A DNA stretch of 27,313 bases from an uncultured bacterium (GTDB lineage Bacteria; Cyanobacteriota; Vampirovibrionia; Gastranaerophilales; Gastranaerophilaceae), in contig USFB01000027.1 in assembly GCA_900553895.1 (NCBI GenBank), positions 1 to 27,313 of the forward strand, written 5' to 3'. This document shows, piece by piece, positions 1-6,797 of the stretch. Positions within the stretch are counted from its first letter, which is position 1. Every line of letters starts with the position of its first letter. The notes below the pieces were generated by a model. The model did no database searches. It was not told the DNA's origin and saw only the letters and a program-made list of their open reading frames with translations. The position numbers were made by a program, and so were the translations under genes.

Positions 1-2433
1 GTCATTATTGCCACCCAATCCTAATTCGTCAGCGATTTGACCATATTTAGCCTTCGCATTAGGGAATTTGTATTGAGGGAAGATTGCTTGTTTGTGTGGA
101 GCATCAGAAGCATTGTACTTGATGATTTGTCTGAATAACAATGCGTTAGCTACACCGTGTGGAACGTGGTACATAGCACCAAGTTTGTGAGCCATAGAGT
201 GGCACAATCCTAAGAAAGAGTTAGCAAATGCCATACCTGCAATAGTTGCAGCGTAGTGCATTTTTTCTCTAGCGATAGGATCGTTAGCACCTTCTTTGTA
301 TGAACGTTCTAGGTATCTGAATACTAACTTAACTGCTTCTAAAGCGTTTGAGTTAGTGAAGTTTGTAGCCATACAAGATACATAAGCTTCACATGCGTGA
401 ACTAATGCGTCAATACCTGATGCTGAAGTCAAGCCTTTTGGCATACCATCAACGAAGTTAGGGTCAACGATTGCCATGTTTGGAGTTAATGCGTAATCAG
501 CAATAGCATATTTTACGTGAGTTTCATCATCAGTAATGATAGCGAATGGAGTTACTTCTGAACCAGTACCTGATGTTGTAGGAATAGCAACCATAGTAGC
601 TTTCTTGCCTAATTCAGGGATTCTGCAAATTCTCTTTCTGATATCCATAAATCTCATAGCGATATCTTCGAAGTTTGTATCAGGTTGTTCGTACAATAAC
701 CACATAATCTTAGCTGCGTCCATTGGAGAACCGCCACCTAATGAAATGATTACATCAGGTTCAAATGGTTTCATAATAGCCATAGCTTGGTCGATTGTTG
801 ACAATGTTGGATCCGGTTTAACATCAAAGAATACTTCGTGTTCAATACCGATTTCGTCAAGAACGTTAGTAATTGCATTAACAGCACCTGAGTTGAATAA
901 GAATCTATCAGTTACGATGAATGCACGTTTTTTACCTTCTAATTCACGAAGAGCTAAGTCAGTAGCACCTCTCTTGAAGTAAACTTTAGAAGGAACTTTG
1001 AACCATAACATATTTTCTCTCCTTTCAGCAACGGTTTTGTAGTTCAATAAGTTTTCTACGCCTACGTTACCTGAAACAGCGTTTCCGCCCCAAGAACCGC
1101 AGCCTAGAGTTAGTGATGGTTCAAGTCTGAAGTTGAACAAGTCACCAATACCACCTTGAGATGATGGAGAGTTGATTAGAACTCTACAAGTTGGCATTTT
1201 TTCGCCAAACAAGTTGATTCTATCTTTTTTACGTTCGTCTGTGTAAAGAACTGAAGTGTGACCTGCACCACCTTTGCTTACTAAGTGGTAAGCTTTTTCT
1301 ACAGCATCTTCAAAATCACTTGCTTTATATAGAGTTAGAACTGGTGATAATTTTTCTCTTGAGAATGGATCTTCCCAGTCAACTTCAGGTCTTTCAACCA
1401 ATAAGATTTTAGCATCTTCAGGAACTTCGTTGCCAAAACCTGCTAATTCTGCGATTCTGTGAGGTTTTTGACCAACTACGTCAGGGTGAGCAGTTCCTCT
1501 TTTTGGATCGATAAGAGGAAGGTCTACTAATTTTTGTTGTTGGTTATCATTTACAAGGTAAGCACCTCTGTAAATGAATTCTTTTTTAACTTCTTCATAA
1601 ATGCTGTCAACAACTACTACTGATTGTTCAGAAGCACAAATCATACCGTTGTCGAATGATTTTGACATAAGGATTGAAGAAACAGCCATTTTGATATCAG
1701 CAGTTTCATCAATAACAGCAGGAGTGTTACCAGGACCAACACCTAATGCTGGGTTGCCTGATGAATATGCTGCTTTAACCATGCCAGGACCACCTGTAGC
1801 CAAGATACAATCGATGTTAGGGTGTTTCATCAATGCGCTTGAAAGTTCAATTGATGGAACATCAATCCAACCGATAATATCTTCTGGAGCACCGGCTTTA
1901 ACAGCAGCGTCTAAAACGATTTTAGCAGCTGCGATTGTAGATTTTTTAGCTCTTGGGTGTGGTGAGAAGATGATACCGTTTCTAGTCTTTAATGAAATTA
2001 AAGATTTGAAAATAGCAGTTGAAGTTGGGTTTGTAGTAGGAACGATACCTGCTAAAACGCCTAAAGGTTCTGCAACTACTTTTGTACCGTTGATTTTGTC
2101 TTCTCTGATGATACCGCAAGTTTTAGCGTGTTTATGTTTGTTATAAATATATTCAGAAGCAAAGTGGTTCTTGATAATTTTATCTTCTAAGATACCCATG
2201 CCGGTTTCTTCAACAGCCATTCTAGCAAGAGGAATACGAGCCTTGTCTGCTGCTGTAGCTGCCGCTTTGAATATAGCGTCAACTTTTTCTTGTGAGAAAG
2301 TTGCGAAAATTCTTTGTGCTTTGTGAACTCTTGAAATCAAACCTTCAAGCTGCTCAATTGTTTCAACAACATTTGATGAAGCTTCAAGACTTTTTTCCAA
2401 AGATTCAACATTGTTTTCAGTCTTAGTTGTCAT
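1..2433 (-). CDS. adhE: Bifunctional acetaldehyde-CoA/alcohol dehydrogenase (3' end outside window)
   Basis: Reduces acetyl-CoA to acetaldehyde and then ethanol, regenerating NAD+ in fermentation; a cytosolic enzyme that forms spirosome filaments in known members. The 811 visible codons stay open from the ATG at 2431-2433 to the window edge; family members are about 870-890 residues, so roughly 60-80 C-terminal residues are missing. The N-terminal half is an aldehyde dehydrogenase domain with the catalytic cysteine at C266 (NGMICASEQ). The C-terminal half is an iron-dependent alcohol dehydrogenase with the NAD motif GGGSPMDAAK. Its iron ligands, by alignment to E. coli AdhE, are D675, H679, H745 and H759 (DALVH, CHSMAH, YHVPHG). 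The start is supported by an AGGAG ribosome site just upstream and a good promoter 30-60 bases upstream. All key residues are present, so it should be functional. Confidence 0.97.
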   Translation of the reverse strand, partial: MTTKTENNVESLEKSLEASSNVVETIEQLEGLISRVHKAQRIFATFSQEKVDAIFKAAATAADKARIPLARMAVEETGMGILEDKIIKNHFASEYIYNKHKHAKTCGIIREDKINGTKVVAEPLGVLAGIVPTTNPTSTAIFKSLISLKTRNGIIFSPHPRAKKSTIAAAKIVLDAAVKAGAPEDIIGWIDVPSIELSSALMKHPNIDCILATGGPGMVKAAYSSGNPALGVGPGNTPAVIDETADIKMAVSSILMSKSFDNGMICASEQSVVVVDSIYEEVKKEFIYRGAYLVNDNQQQKLVDLPLIDPKRGTAHPDVVGQKPHRIAELAGFGNEVPEDAKILLVERPEVDWEDPFSREKLSPVLTLYKASDFEDAVEKAYHLVSKGGAGHTSVLYTDERKKDRINLFGEKMPTCRVLINSPSSQGGIGDLFNFRLEPSLTLGCGSWGGNAVSGNVGVENLLNYKTVAERRENMLWFKVPSKVYFKRGATDLALRELEGKKRAFIVTDRFLFNSGAVNAITNVLDEIGIEHEVFFDVKPDPTLSTIDQAMAIMKPFEPDVIISLGGGSPMDAAKIMWLLYEQPDTNFEDIAMRFMDIRKRICRIPELGKKATMVAIPTTSGTGSEVTPFAIITDDETHVKYAIADYALTPNMAIVDPNFVDGMPKGLTSASGIDALVHACEAYVSCMATNFTNSNALEAVKLVFRYLERSYKEGANDPIAREKMHYAATIAGMAFANSFLGLCHSMAHKLGAMYHVPHGVANALLFRQIIKYNASDAPHKQAIFPQYKFPNAKAKYGQIADELGLGGNND

Positions 2434-2468
2434 TTTGAATCTCCTTTTTTTAGTACGGCTATAACAAT

Positions 2469-2497
2469 ATTGCAACACAAATTAAAATTATTGTCAA
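2469..2497 (-). promoter_or_regulatory. adhE promoter (TTGACA, extended -10)
   Basis: Read on the minus strand: a perfect TTGACA -35 at 2492-2497, a 17-base spacer ending in the extended -10 dinucleotide TG, then TGCAAT at 2469-2474. A transcript would start near 2462 and give a leader of about 30 bases containing AGGAG. The hexamer GTTGAC occurs twice as direct repeats exactly 10 bp apart (2493-2498 and 2503-2508), the inner copy overlapping the -35, which could be an activator or repressor site. Confidence 0.6.
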
Positions 2498-2568
2498 CGC
2501 AAGTCAACATGTGGTTTTAAGGGATATATAGTATATAAATTAAGCCAAAATCCGCACACTAAAAAGCA

Positions 2569-2599
2569 TTTAGCGAGTGTAAAAGTTACACTCGCTAAA
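2569..2599. terminator. Perfect 14-bp hairpin between divergent genes
   Basis: The arms 2569-2582 and 2586-2599 are perfectly complementary around a 3-base loop. A further partial pairing AAAGC/GCTTT lies just outside. On the minus strand the stem is followed by TGCTTTTTAG, which resembles an intrinsic terminator. The genes on either side diverge, so nothing annotated ends here. A possible role is stopping minus-strand read-through, antisense to 2673-3320, before it reaches adhE. Confidence 0.55.
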
Positions 2600-2638
2600 A
2601 AAGCTTTATAAAATCTTTATATTAATATTTAGGAAGTT

Positions 2639-2666
2639 TTGCCTTTTTATAAAATATGAATATAAT
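2639..2666 (+). promoter_or_regulatory. Promoter placed for a leaderless transcript
   Basis: TTGCCT at 2639-2644, a 16-base spacer, and a perfect TATAAT at 2661-2666. The ATG of the next gene begins at 2673, only 6 bases after the -10 box, exactly where transcription should begin. There is no Shine-Dalgarno sequence at normal spacing; AGGAAG at 2631-2636 is too far upstream and would not be transcribed. Confidence 0.5.
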
Positions 2667-2672
2667 ATAAAT

Positions 2673-3320
2673 ATGAAAAAGTTTTTAATTTGTTTGCTAC
2701 TTTTAACAATAGCCCTACCTTCAAATGCTGCTTTTTGGAACAAGAAGAATAAAGCTTTGGAACAAGAACTGCAAGGCAAAGGCTACGCCGGTAATTTACC
2801 GGAAATAGGTGAGAAAATTGAACGCTCTAAAACAAAAGTAACAACTCCAGTTTTTGAAGCTCAAGAAGGTTTTGACGATCCGGCAGAACTTAAACCGGCT
2901 CCGAAAGATAATCCGGCTTTTATAAATATTATTCAAAAAAAGGATAAATCTTCACCGTTTGTGAATGATGCAAATGAAGTAATTCCAATGCTGGAAAAGC
3001 TTGTTGACTGTATTGAAGACAATGAAAGTTTGCAATTATTCATAACAAAAGCTAATTTACTTACTCTAAATATTGATAATTTGACCGTAAAATATAATGG
3101 TAAACCTGAAAGCTATTATGAATCATTTAGAAAATTACAAGAAGTAAACAGATATGTAAAATCAATTGCACTTTTAAGAAAAGAAGCAGTTACATATCAA
3201 CGTTATTTGGCCTACTCAGAAAGTGGCTCAATATATAACCCTGAAAATATAAATCAACAACTGCAATATTTGTTAGAAGAATTGAATACAGCTATTTTAT
3301 TATTAAGAGAAGAAGGTTAG
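2673..3320 (+). CDS. Small exported protein of unknown function
   Basis: A 215-residue protein I do not recognise. Residues 1-20 form a clear Sec signal peptide (MKKF, a leucine-rich core, then SNA as the likely cleavage site). The mature part is hydrophilic. A Lys/Pro-rich stretch at about 25-95 looks disordered. From about 100 to the C-terminus it is predominantly helical with many Leu, Glu, Lys and Asn residues. It has no lipobox and no recognisable catalytic motif, and C113 is the only cysteine after the signal peptide. It is probably periplasmic or surface-associated. Its TAG stop (3318-3320) overlaps the stop codon of the convergent gene on the other strand. The mRNA may be leaderless. 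Confidence 0.75.
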   Translation: MKKFLICLLLLTIALPSNAAFWNKKNKALEQELQGKGYAGNLPEIGEKIERSKTKVTTPVFEAQEGFDDPAELKPAPKDNPAFINIIQKKDKSSPFVNDANEVIPMLEKLVDCIEDNESLQLFITKANLLTLNIDNLTVKYNGKPESYYESFRKLQEVNRYVKSIALLRKEAVTYQRYLAYSESGSIYNPENINQQLQYLLEELNTAILLLREEG

Positions 3321-3667
3321 CAAGAATAGCTTGAAAAGCTACCGCCACCTGAGAAGCTACAGCCTGATGATACAGATGCTGATGCAATAGAACCACAAGA
3401 TTCACCGCTACCTGCGTATGCAATAGAACCACAAGATTCGCCTGTGCCTTCATAAGCGATAGAACCGCAAGATTCACCAAATGCCATAATTGTCGCATCA
3501 GACGGACCTGAATAAAAACTGCAAGAGTCTGCGCCACCTTCATTCATAGAAGGAGCAATTAGTGAAGTGTTATTTGAAATTAAGTGAGTAGTCTTAGGTG
3601 CAGAATCAGCGCCAATAAATTTAAAACATGTGTTGTGTGTTTCTTCTGATGATTTAAATGTTAGCAT
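3317..3667 (-). CDS. Cys/Gly/Ser tandem-repeat small protein (possible modified-peptide precursor)
   Basis: 116 residues, no known family recognised. Residues 1-45 are polar with no signal peptide; the rest is dominated by Gly, Ser, Ala and Cys. Three 12-residue units begin at E65, E77 and E89 with the shared core ESCGSIA, and a degenerate fourth follows. Cysteines fall at 67, 79, 91 and 103 (exact 12-residue period) and the protein ends in Cys 116; C14 and C49 lie earlier. In the first eight codons of units 1 and 2, all four base differences are synonymous (TGC/TGT, ATC/ATT, GCT/GCA, TAT/TAC), which shows selection on the protein in this frame. AAGGA lies about 10 bases before the ATG. A Gly-Gly at 44-45 could be a leader cleavage site, but the usual hydrophobic residue at -4 is absent. 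No modification enzyme or transporter is adjacent, so a RiPP role is only a suggestion; a metal-binding or disulfide-linked structural protein is equally possible. Confidence 0.75.
   Translation of the reverse strand: MLTFKSSEETHNTCFKFIGADSAPKTTHLISNNTSLIAPSMNEGGADSCSFYSGPSDATIMAFGESCGSIAYEGTGESCGSIAYAGSGESCGSIASASVSSGCSFSGGGSFSSYSC
3368..3475 (-). repeat. Three 36-bp in-frame tandem repeats
   Basis: Units at 3440-3475, 3404-3439 and 3368-3403 (minus-strand order) each encode a 12-residue Cys unit. The first two thirds of each unit are nearly identical; the last third varies. They lie inside the coding sequence and are the most likely site of copy-number change. Confidence 0.85.
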
Positions 3668-3709
3668 AATCTTAATCCTTACAAAGTGTTTACATATATA
3701 TAAAGTAAT

Positions 3710-3740
3710 AAAGATAAGTCAGATTTCACGACTTATCTTT
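3710..3740 (-). terminator. Hairpin after the patatin-like gene
   Basis: Arms 3710-3720 and 3730-3740 form a perfect 11-bp stem with a 9-base loop, about 40 bases after the patatin gene's stop on the minus strand. The following bases are T-rich but interrupted (ATTACTTTAT), so it is a weak or partial terminator. The Cys-repeat gene begins 43 bases further on; it has either its own promoter there or read-through transcription. Confidence 0.6.
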
Positions 3741-3781
3741 TTCTTTACATTTGTTTACAATTAAAAGTTCCAGCGTTCAAT

Positions 3782-4960
3782 TTATGCAATTTTTTGCAAA
3801 TATAATCTTATGTCTGCAATTCTTGTATCAACAGTCATAATGACGTCTTTCATCTGTGTTTCAAGTCGTTTTGCACCTTTAAAACAAGTATGGAAAAACA
3901 AAATTGTTGAGGTTGCTTTGACTAAATCGTTTTTTAATTCTTTGATTTTATTGTAAATTTGCGGGTCAACAATTTCTTTATTTTCGCATAAAACAGTAAA
4001 AATATCGCCAAACCACCATTGAACTTCTTCAACATTATTGGCTTTTAACCCTTTTAATGCTTTTTTTAGATATGTTGAAATCGGAGTATAAACTTCTAAA
4101 AGCTTTTCTTTTTTCTTTGGCAAAACATTTTTGAAATAATTCATTGTTTGTTCATAACCAACATTTATCAAATTGCGTCTAGCGTCTTTATTTAAATTAA
4201 AATCTGCAAAAAATACATCCCCCGTATCAATTCTTACGCAATCATAACGGTCATTTGAACCGAACATTTCTGTTACAAAATCAGTCGCTACATCTGTTAC
4301 ACAACTATAAATAGTATTAATAAACGAAATTGGATTAGATTCATCTTTGCTGTAATCACCTTCCAAACGAAATTCTAAAATTCGGCTTTCAGAGCTGTCT
4401 AAATTTTCTGATAATTTCCACATCGGTGACGCCTTTTGTAAATCTCCATCAACTAAAAAAGAATCGTCATATTTATATGGTGCCATAAGTCCCGGCATGC
4501 TTGAAGAAATTTTGATTGCCTGCGCGATTTCGAATTTTGGTGTAACATTTTTTGAAAATTCTTGAGAAGAAAACTTCGTTAAATTTGTTGTTATAATTAC
4601 AAGATTTTTTTCTAAGTCTTCAAAATCAATATTACGTCCTTTAACATTTTCAACTTTTTTTGACAAAAGTTCATTTAACCAATCTTGAAAAATTTCACCT
4701 TTTGATAGCGCAAAAGCTTTACCAAAACCCAAGTGGATATCTTTAAACAAGTCAAAATTAACCTTCATAAAAATATTTTCCATCTCATAAGACTTATATC
4801 CGCAAGCAACGAGAGATGCTATAACAGAGCCAACGGAAGAACCACCGATTATATCATATTCTATTCCTAACTCTTCTAAAGCTCGAATTGTTCCAATATA
4901 AGCCATTCCTCGAATAGCACCACCGCCAAACAAACAAGTATATTTCAATGGATTAGTCAT
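3782..4960 (-). CDS. Patatin-like phospholipase/acyl hydrolase
   Basis: A 392-residue serine lipid acyl hydrolase of the patatin family. The N-terminal domain has the oxyanion-hole loop GGGAIRG at 12-18, the nucleophile elbow GxSxG at 40-44 (serine S42), and the catalytic aspartate in the DG motif at D171-G172. The Ser-Asp dyad is therefore complete. The C-terminal 200 residues are mainly helical and not recognised. There is no signal peptide, so it is probably cytosolic, membrane-peripheral, or delivered by another route; some family members are secreted effectors, others act in lipid turnover. Its ATG lies inside the last codons of the upstream membrane protein gene (8-base overlap), so the two are probably translationally coupled. 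The physiological substrate cannot be told. Confidence 0.93.
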   Translation of the reverse strand: MTNPLKYTCLFGGGAIRGMAYIGTIRALEELGIEYDIIGGSSVGSVIASLVACGYKSYEMENIFMKVNFDLFKDIHLGFGKAFALSKGEIFQDWLNELLSKKVENVKGRNIDFEDLEKNLVIITTNLTKFSSQEFSKNVTPKFEIAQAIKISSSMPGLMAPYKYDDSFLVDGDLQKASPMWKLSENLDSSESRILEFRLEGDYSKDESNPISFINTIYSCVTDVATDFVTEMFGSNDRYDCVRIDTGDVFFADFNLNKDARRNLINVGYEQTMNYFKNVLPKKKEKLLEVYTPISTYLKKALKGLKANNVEEVQWWFGDIFTVLCENKEIVDPQIYNKIKELKNDLVKATSTILFFHTCFKGAKRLETQMKDVIMTVDTRIADIRLYLQKIA

Positions 4961-6467
4961 TATTTTTCACCATAAATTTTAGTTTCTTACCAAATGTTAC
5001 ACTATCAAACATTGTTCTTTTATAATAATCAATATCGTGATTTGGTTCAATATATGAAGATTTTTCGCAACCTTTCTTTACAAAGATACCACAAACATTG
5101 CCTTCATAAATTTGTACCCATTCTGAATCTTGTTGTAAAACATTGTAAACTTCAATTGACTTAAGTGGCATTAAAATCTCTGTCTGATAATTATTAATAA
5201 TATCGCGCCAATTATTTTCTGCGAGTTCATAATCTCGAAGAGTCAGAAACTCTTTGTCGTTATAAACTTCTTCATAACGGCCATCCATATAAATCAGATT
5301 GTTTGGATAAAGTTTGTATGAAAAATAACTGCCCAAACCAAATGGTACAACTACATTACCTTTAATATCATTTATTTTTAAGAATTCTGTTTCCATTAAA
5401 GGGTATTTTTTTGCGTCACATCTTGGATAAGCAGGTGATGAAAGTGGAATTACAAATAATGCAAGTACGATAACGGCAGGATAAAGAGTTTTTTCAATAG
5501 TTTTGAATATTTTGTGAAAACGATTAAATAATCTTAAAATGTCGTTATAACATAATGCGCAAACAGCAATTAAAGATAGAGAAAGTAATTTCACATGCGC
5601 TAAACCTGAATATAAGGTTACTACAAGTACAATTGTTTTTGTTAGGTCTAATTTCTTTTTAGAAATAAAATTTGTGATTACACCAAATATACAAAATAAA
5701 CTAATCGGCAAATAATGCAATAAATGTCTTTTTGCTAAAAAGCTCCACCATTCAACAACGTATTTTCGATTCATTGTTGTTGCGCCAAATAAAAAGTTTA
5801 AATACTTTAAGCCATAAGGGTTAATGATTAATAGTGGAGTTGAAATTGCAAGCAACGCAAAGTATTTTTTCCAAGGGCGTTTGCTCAAAAATTCTCCCGC
5901 TAGATACATAAAAATTAAACCTAAGCCCGAAACAACTCCGCCATGAAGGTTGTTCCATAAGATTACGATAGGGGGAATGAACCAAATAAGTTTTGTTGAA
6001 TAATTTTTTCTTAGTTTTTCCATCAGGTATAAAAACAAGCTAAAAAAGAAAAAACTGAAAAGCTGACAACGAATTCCAGAAGAATTAAGATGGTAATACA
6101 TCAAAAGAAAAGATGAAATAAAAAGTAATGAAGTCGGATAAGCGTGTTTTTGGAGTTTTTGAGTTTTGATTACAAAAAACGCAGTTCCAAACATAAAAAT
6201 TGTTTGCAAAAGTATTGTCCCAAATGCGCCAAAATATTTTAGGAATACATAAAATACAACGCCAGAACCCCATTCATGGTCATACCAAGGATGAGTCGGT
6301 GTATATGATAAAAAATCTTTGAACGGCAAAATGCCTTGTTCGATAAAGCGTTCGCCAACGATTATACGAGCGAAAAAGTCGTAGTCGTAGTTTGTGGTGA
6401 GGCAGGAAAGGATTAAGCAGATTAGAAAAATTGTTGTGAATAATAATATTTGTTTTTTTTGTTTCAT
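4953..6467 (-). CDS. Multi-pass membrane protein, GT-C glycosyltransferase-like layout
   Basis: 504 residues with about ten hydrophobic segments between residues 7 and 345, followed by a soluble C-terminal domain of about 150 residues. The first extracytoplasmic loop carries acidic and aromatic residues (YDYDFF at 27-32, later PWYDHEWGSG), the arrangement seen in GT-C lipid-linked sugar transferases, where an early loop acidic residue is catalytic. That is an analogy, not a family assignment. The C-terminal domain (YMDGRYEEVY, then a short beta-rich end) resembles the soluble tails of this class. The start has a strong GGGAGGGG ribosome site at 6471-6478. It is co-transcribed with the patatin-like gene. 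Substrate unknown; it could instead be a polysaccharide polymerase or a transporter-like protein. Confidence 0.8.
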   Translation of the reverse strand: MKQKKQILLFTTIFLICLILSCLTTNYDYDFFARIIVGERFIEQGILPFKDFLSYTPTHPWYDHEWGSGVVFYVFLKYFGAFGTILLQTIFMFGTAFFVIKTQKLQKHAYPTSLLFISSFLLMYYHLNSSGIRCQLFSFFFFSLFLYLMEKLRKNYSTKLIWFIPPIVILWNNLHGGVVSGLGLIFMYLAGEFLSKRPWKKYFALLAISTPLLIINPYGLKYLNFLFGATTMNRKYVVEWWSFLAKRHLLHYLPISLFCIFGVITNFISKKKLDLTKTIVLVVTLYSGLAHVKLLSLSLIAVCALCYNDILRLFNRFHKIFKTIEKTLYPAVIVLALFVIPLSSPAYPRCDAKKYPLMETEFLKINDIKGNVVVPFGLGSYFSYKLYPNNLIYMDGRYEEVYNDKEFLTLRDYELAENNWRDIINNYQTEILMPLKSIEVYNVLQQDSEWVQIYEGNVCGIFVKKGCEKSSYIEPNHDIDYYKRTMFDSVTFGKKLKFMVKNND

Positions 6468-6480
6468 TTTACCCCTCCCA

Positions 6481-6580
6481 TTCCCTCTCTGTCACTATCG
6501 TGACATCTCTCCCACTAAATGGATGTTGTGGGCGAGAATTAAGTTTTAATTCTATCTATACCTCCCCCATGGAGAGGGAA
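6481..6580. repeat. Four-stem structured intergenic element
   Basis: An outer stem of 9 bp (6481-6489 with 6572-6580) encloses three hairpins placed end to end: 6490-6495/6500-6505 (perfect 6 bp), 6506-6515/6528-6537 (9 of 10) and 6538-6542/6546-6550 (perfect 5 bp). The result is a cloverleaf-like four-way junction. It lies directly upstream of the minus-strand membrane protein gene, whose ribosome site begins a few bases away. The outer arms match the CCCTCTCC/GGAGAGGG repeats elsewhere in the window, so a degenerate mobile repeat is the main alternative to a 5'-leader RNA element. It is not a tRNA: no anticodon-arm or GTTC signature is seen. Confidence 0.5.
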
Positions 6581-6608
6581 TACGCTTCCGATATTTACTA
6601 AATTTTAT

Positions 6609-6674
6609 GGTGGGTACTTAATGCAACAAACCTATTAACAATTCCTCAAATTTATGTAGCTTTACCCACCCTAC
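6609..6674 (+). repeat. REP-like hairpin ending in CCTAC
   Basis: GGTGGGTA at 6609-6616 pairs with TACCCACC at 6663-6670 across a 46-base loop, followed directly by CTAC (6671-6674). The tail CCTAC is shared with three other hairpins in this window. It occupies part of the 330-base gap 6468-6797, which otherwise holds only the structured element at 6481-6580 and the leuC promoter. Confidence 0.5.
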
Positions 6675-6742
6675 GTATTGTTATGACAAGTGTATTTAAA
6701 TCAACGTCACTTCAATTATTTTAACATAAATACACCTACATA

Positions 6743-6771
6743 TTTTTAATTACCTCTTTTTATGCTAAAAT
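6743..6771 (+). promoter_or_regulatory. leuC promoter (extended -10)
   Basis: TAAAAT at 6766-6771 preceded by TGC (6763-6765) makes an extended -10. A weak -35 (TTTTTA, 6743-6748) lies 17 bases upstream. The string TATGCTAAAAT is identical to the -10 region of the 50-residue gene at 13803-13955, on the opposite strand. Confidence 0.5.
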
Positions 6772-6797
6772 AATTAACGAGTTTAGGAGATTAGAGT

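Noticed and set aside
536..2146. Open plus-strand frames of 148 and 181 codons inside the adhE region
   Set aside because: They are antisense shadows of adhE, which is fully open on the minus strand with all catalytic residues.
3368..3475. CRISPR array from the 36-bp spaced repeats
   Set aside because: The repeats are contiguous, diverge at the third codon positions and are in frame in a gene; there are no unique spacers and no cas genes.
3292..3543. Minus-strand frame of 83 codons overlapping the Cys-repeat gene
   Set aside because: It is an off-frame reading of the 36-bp repeats; the synonymous substitution pattern supports the 3317-3667 frame.
6481..6580. tRNA or tRNA-like gene because of the cloverleaf shape
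   Set aside because: Stem lengths do not fit, there is no anticodon loop, no T-loop GTTC motif and no CCA-adjacent acceptor pattern.
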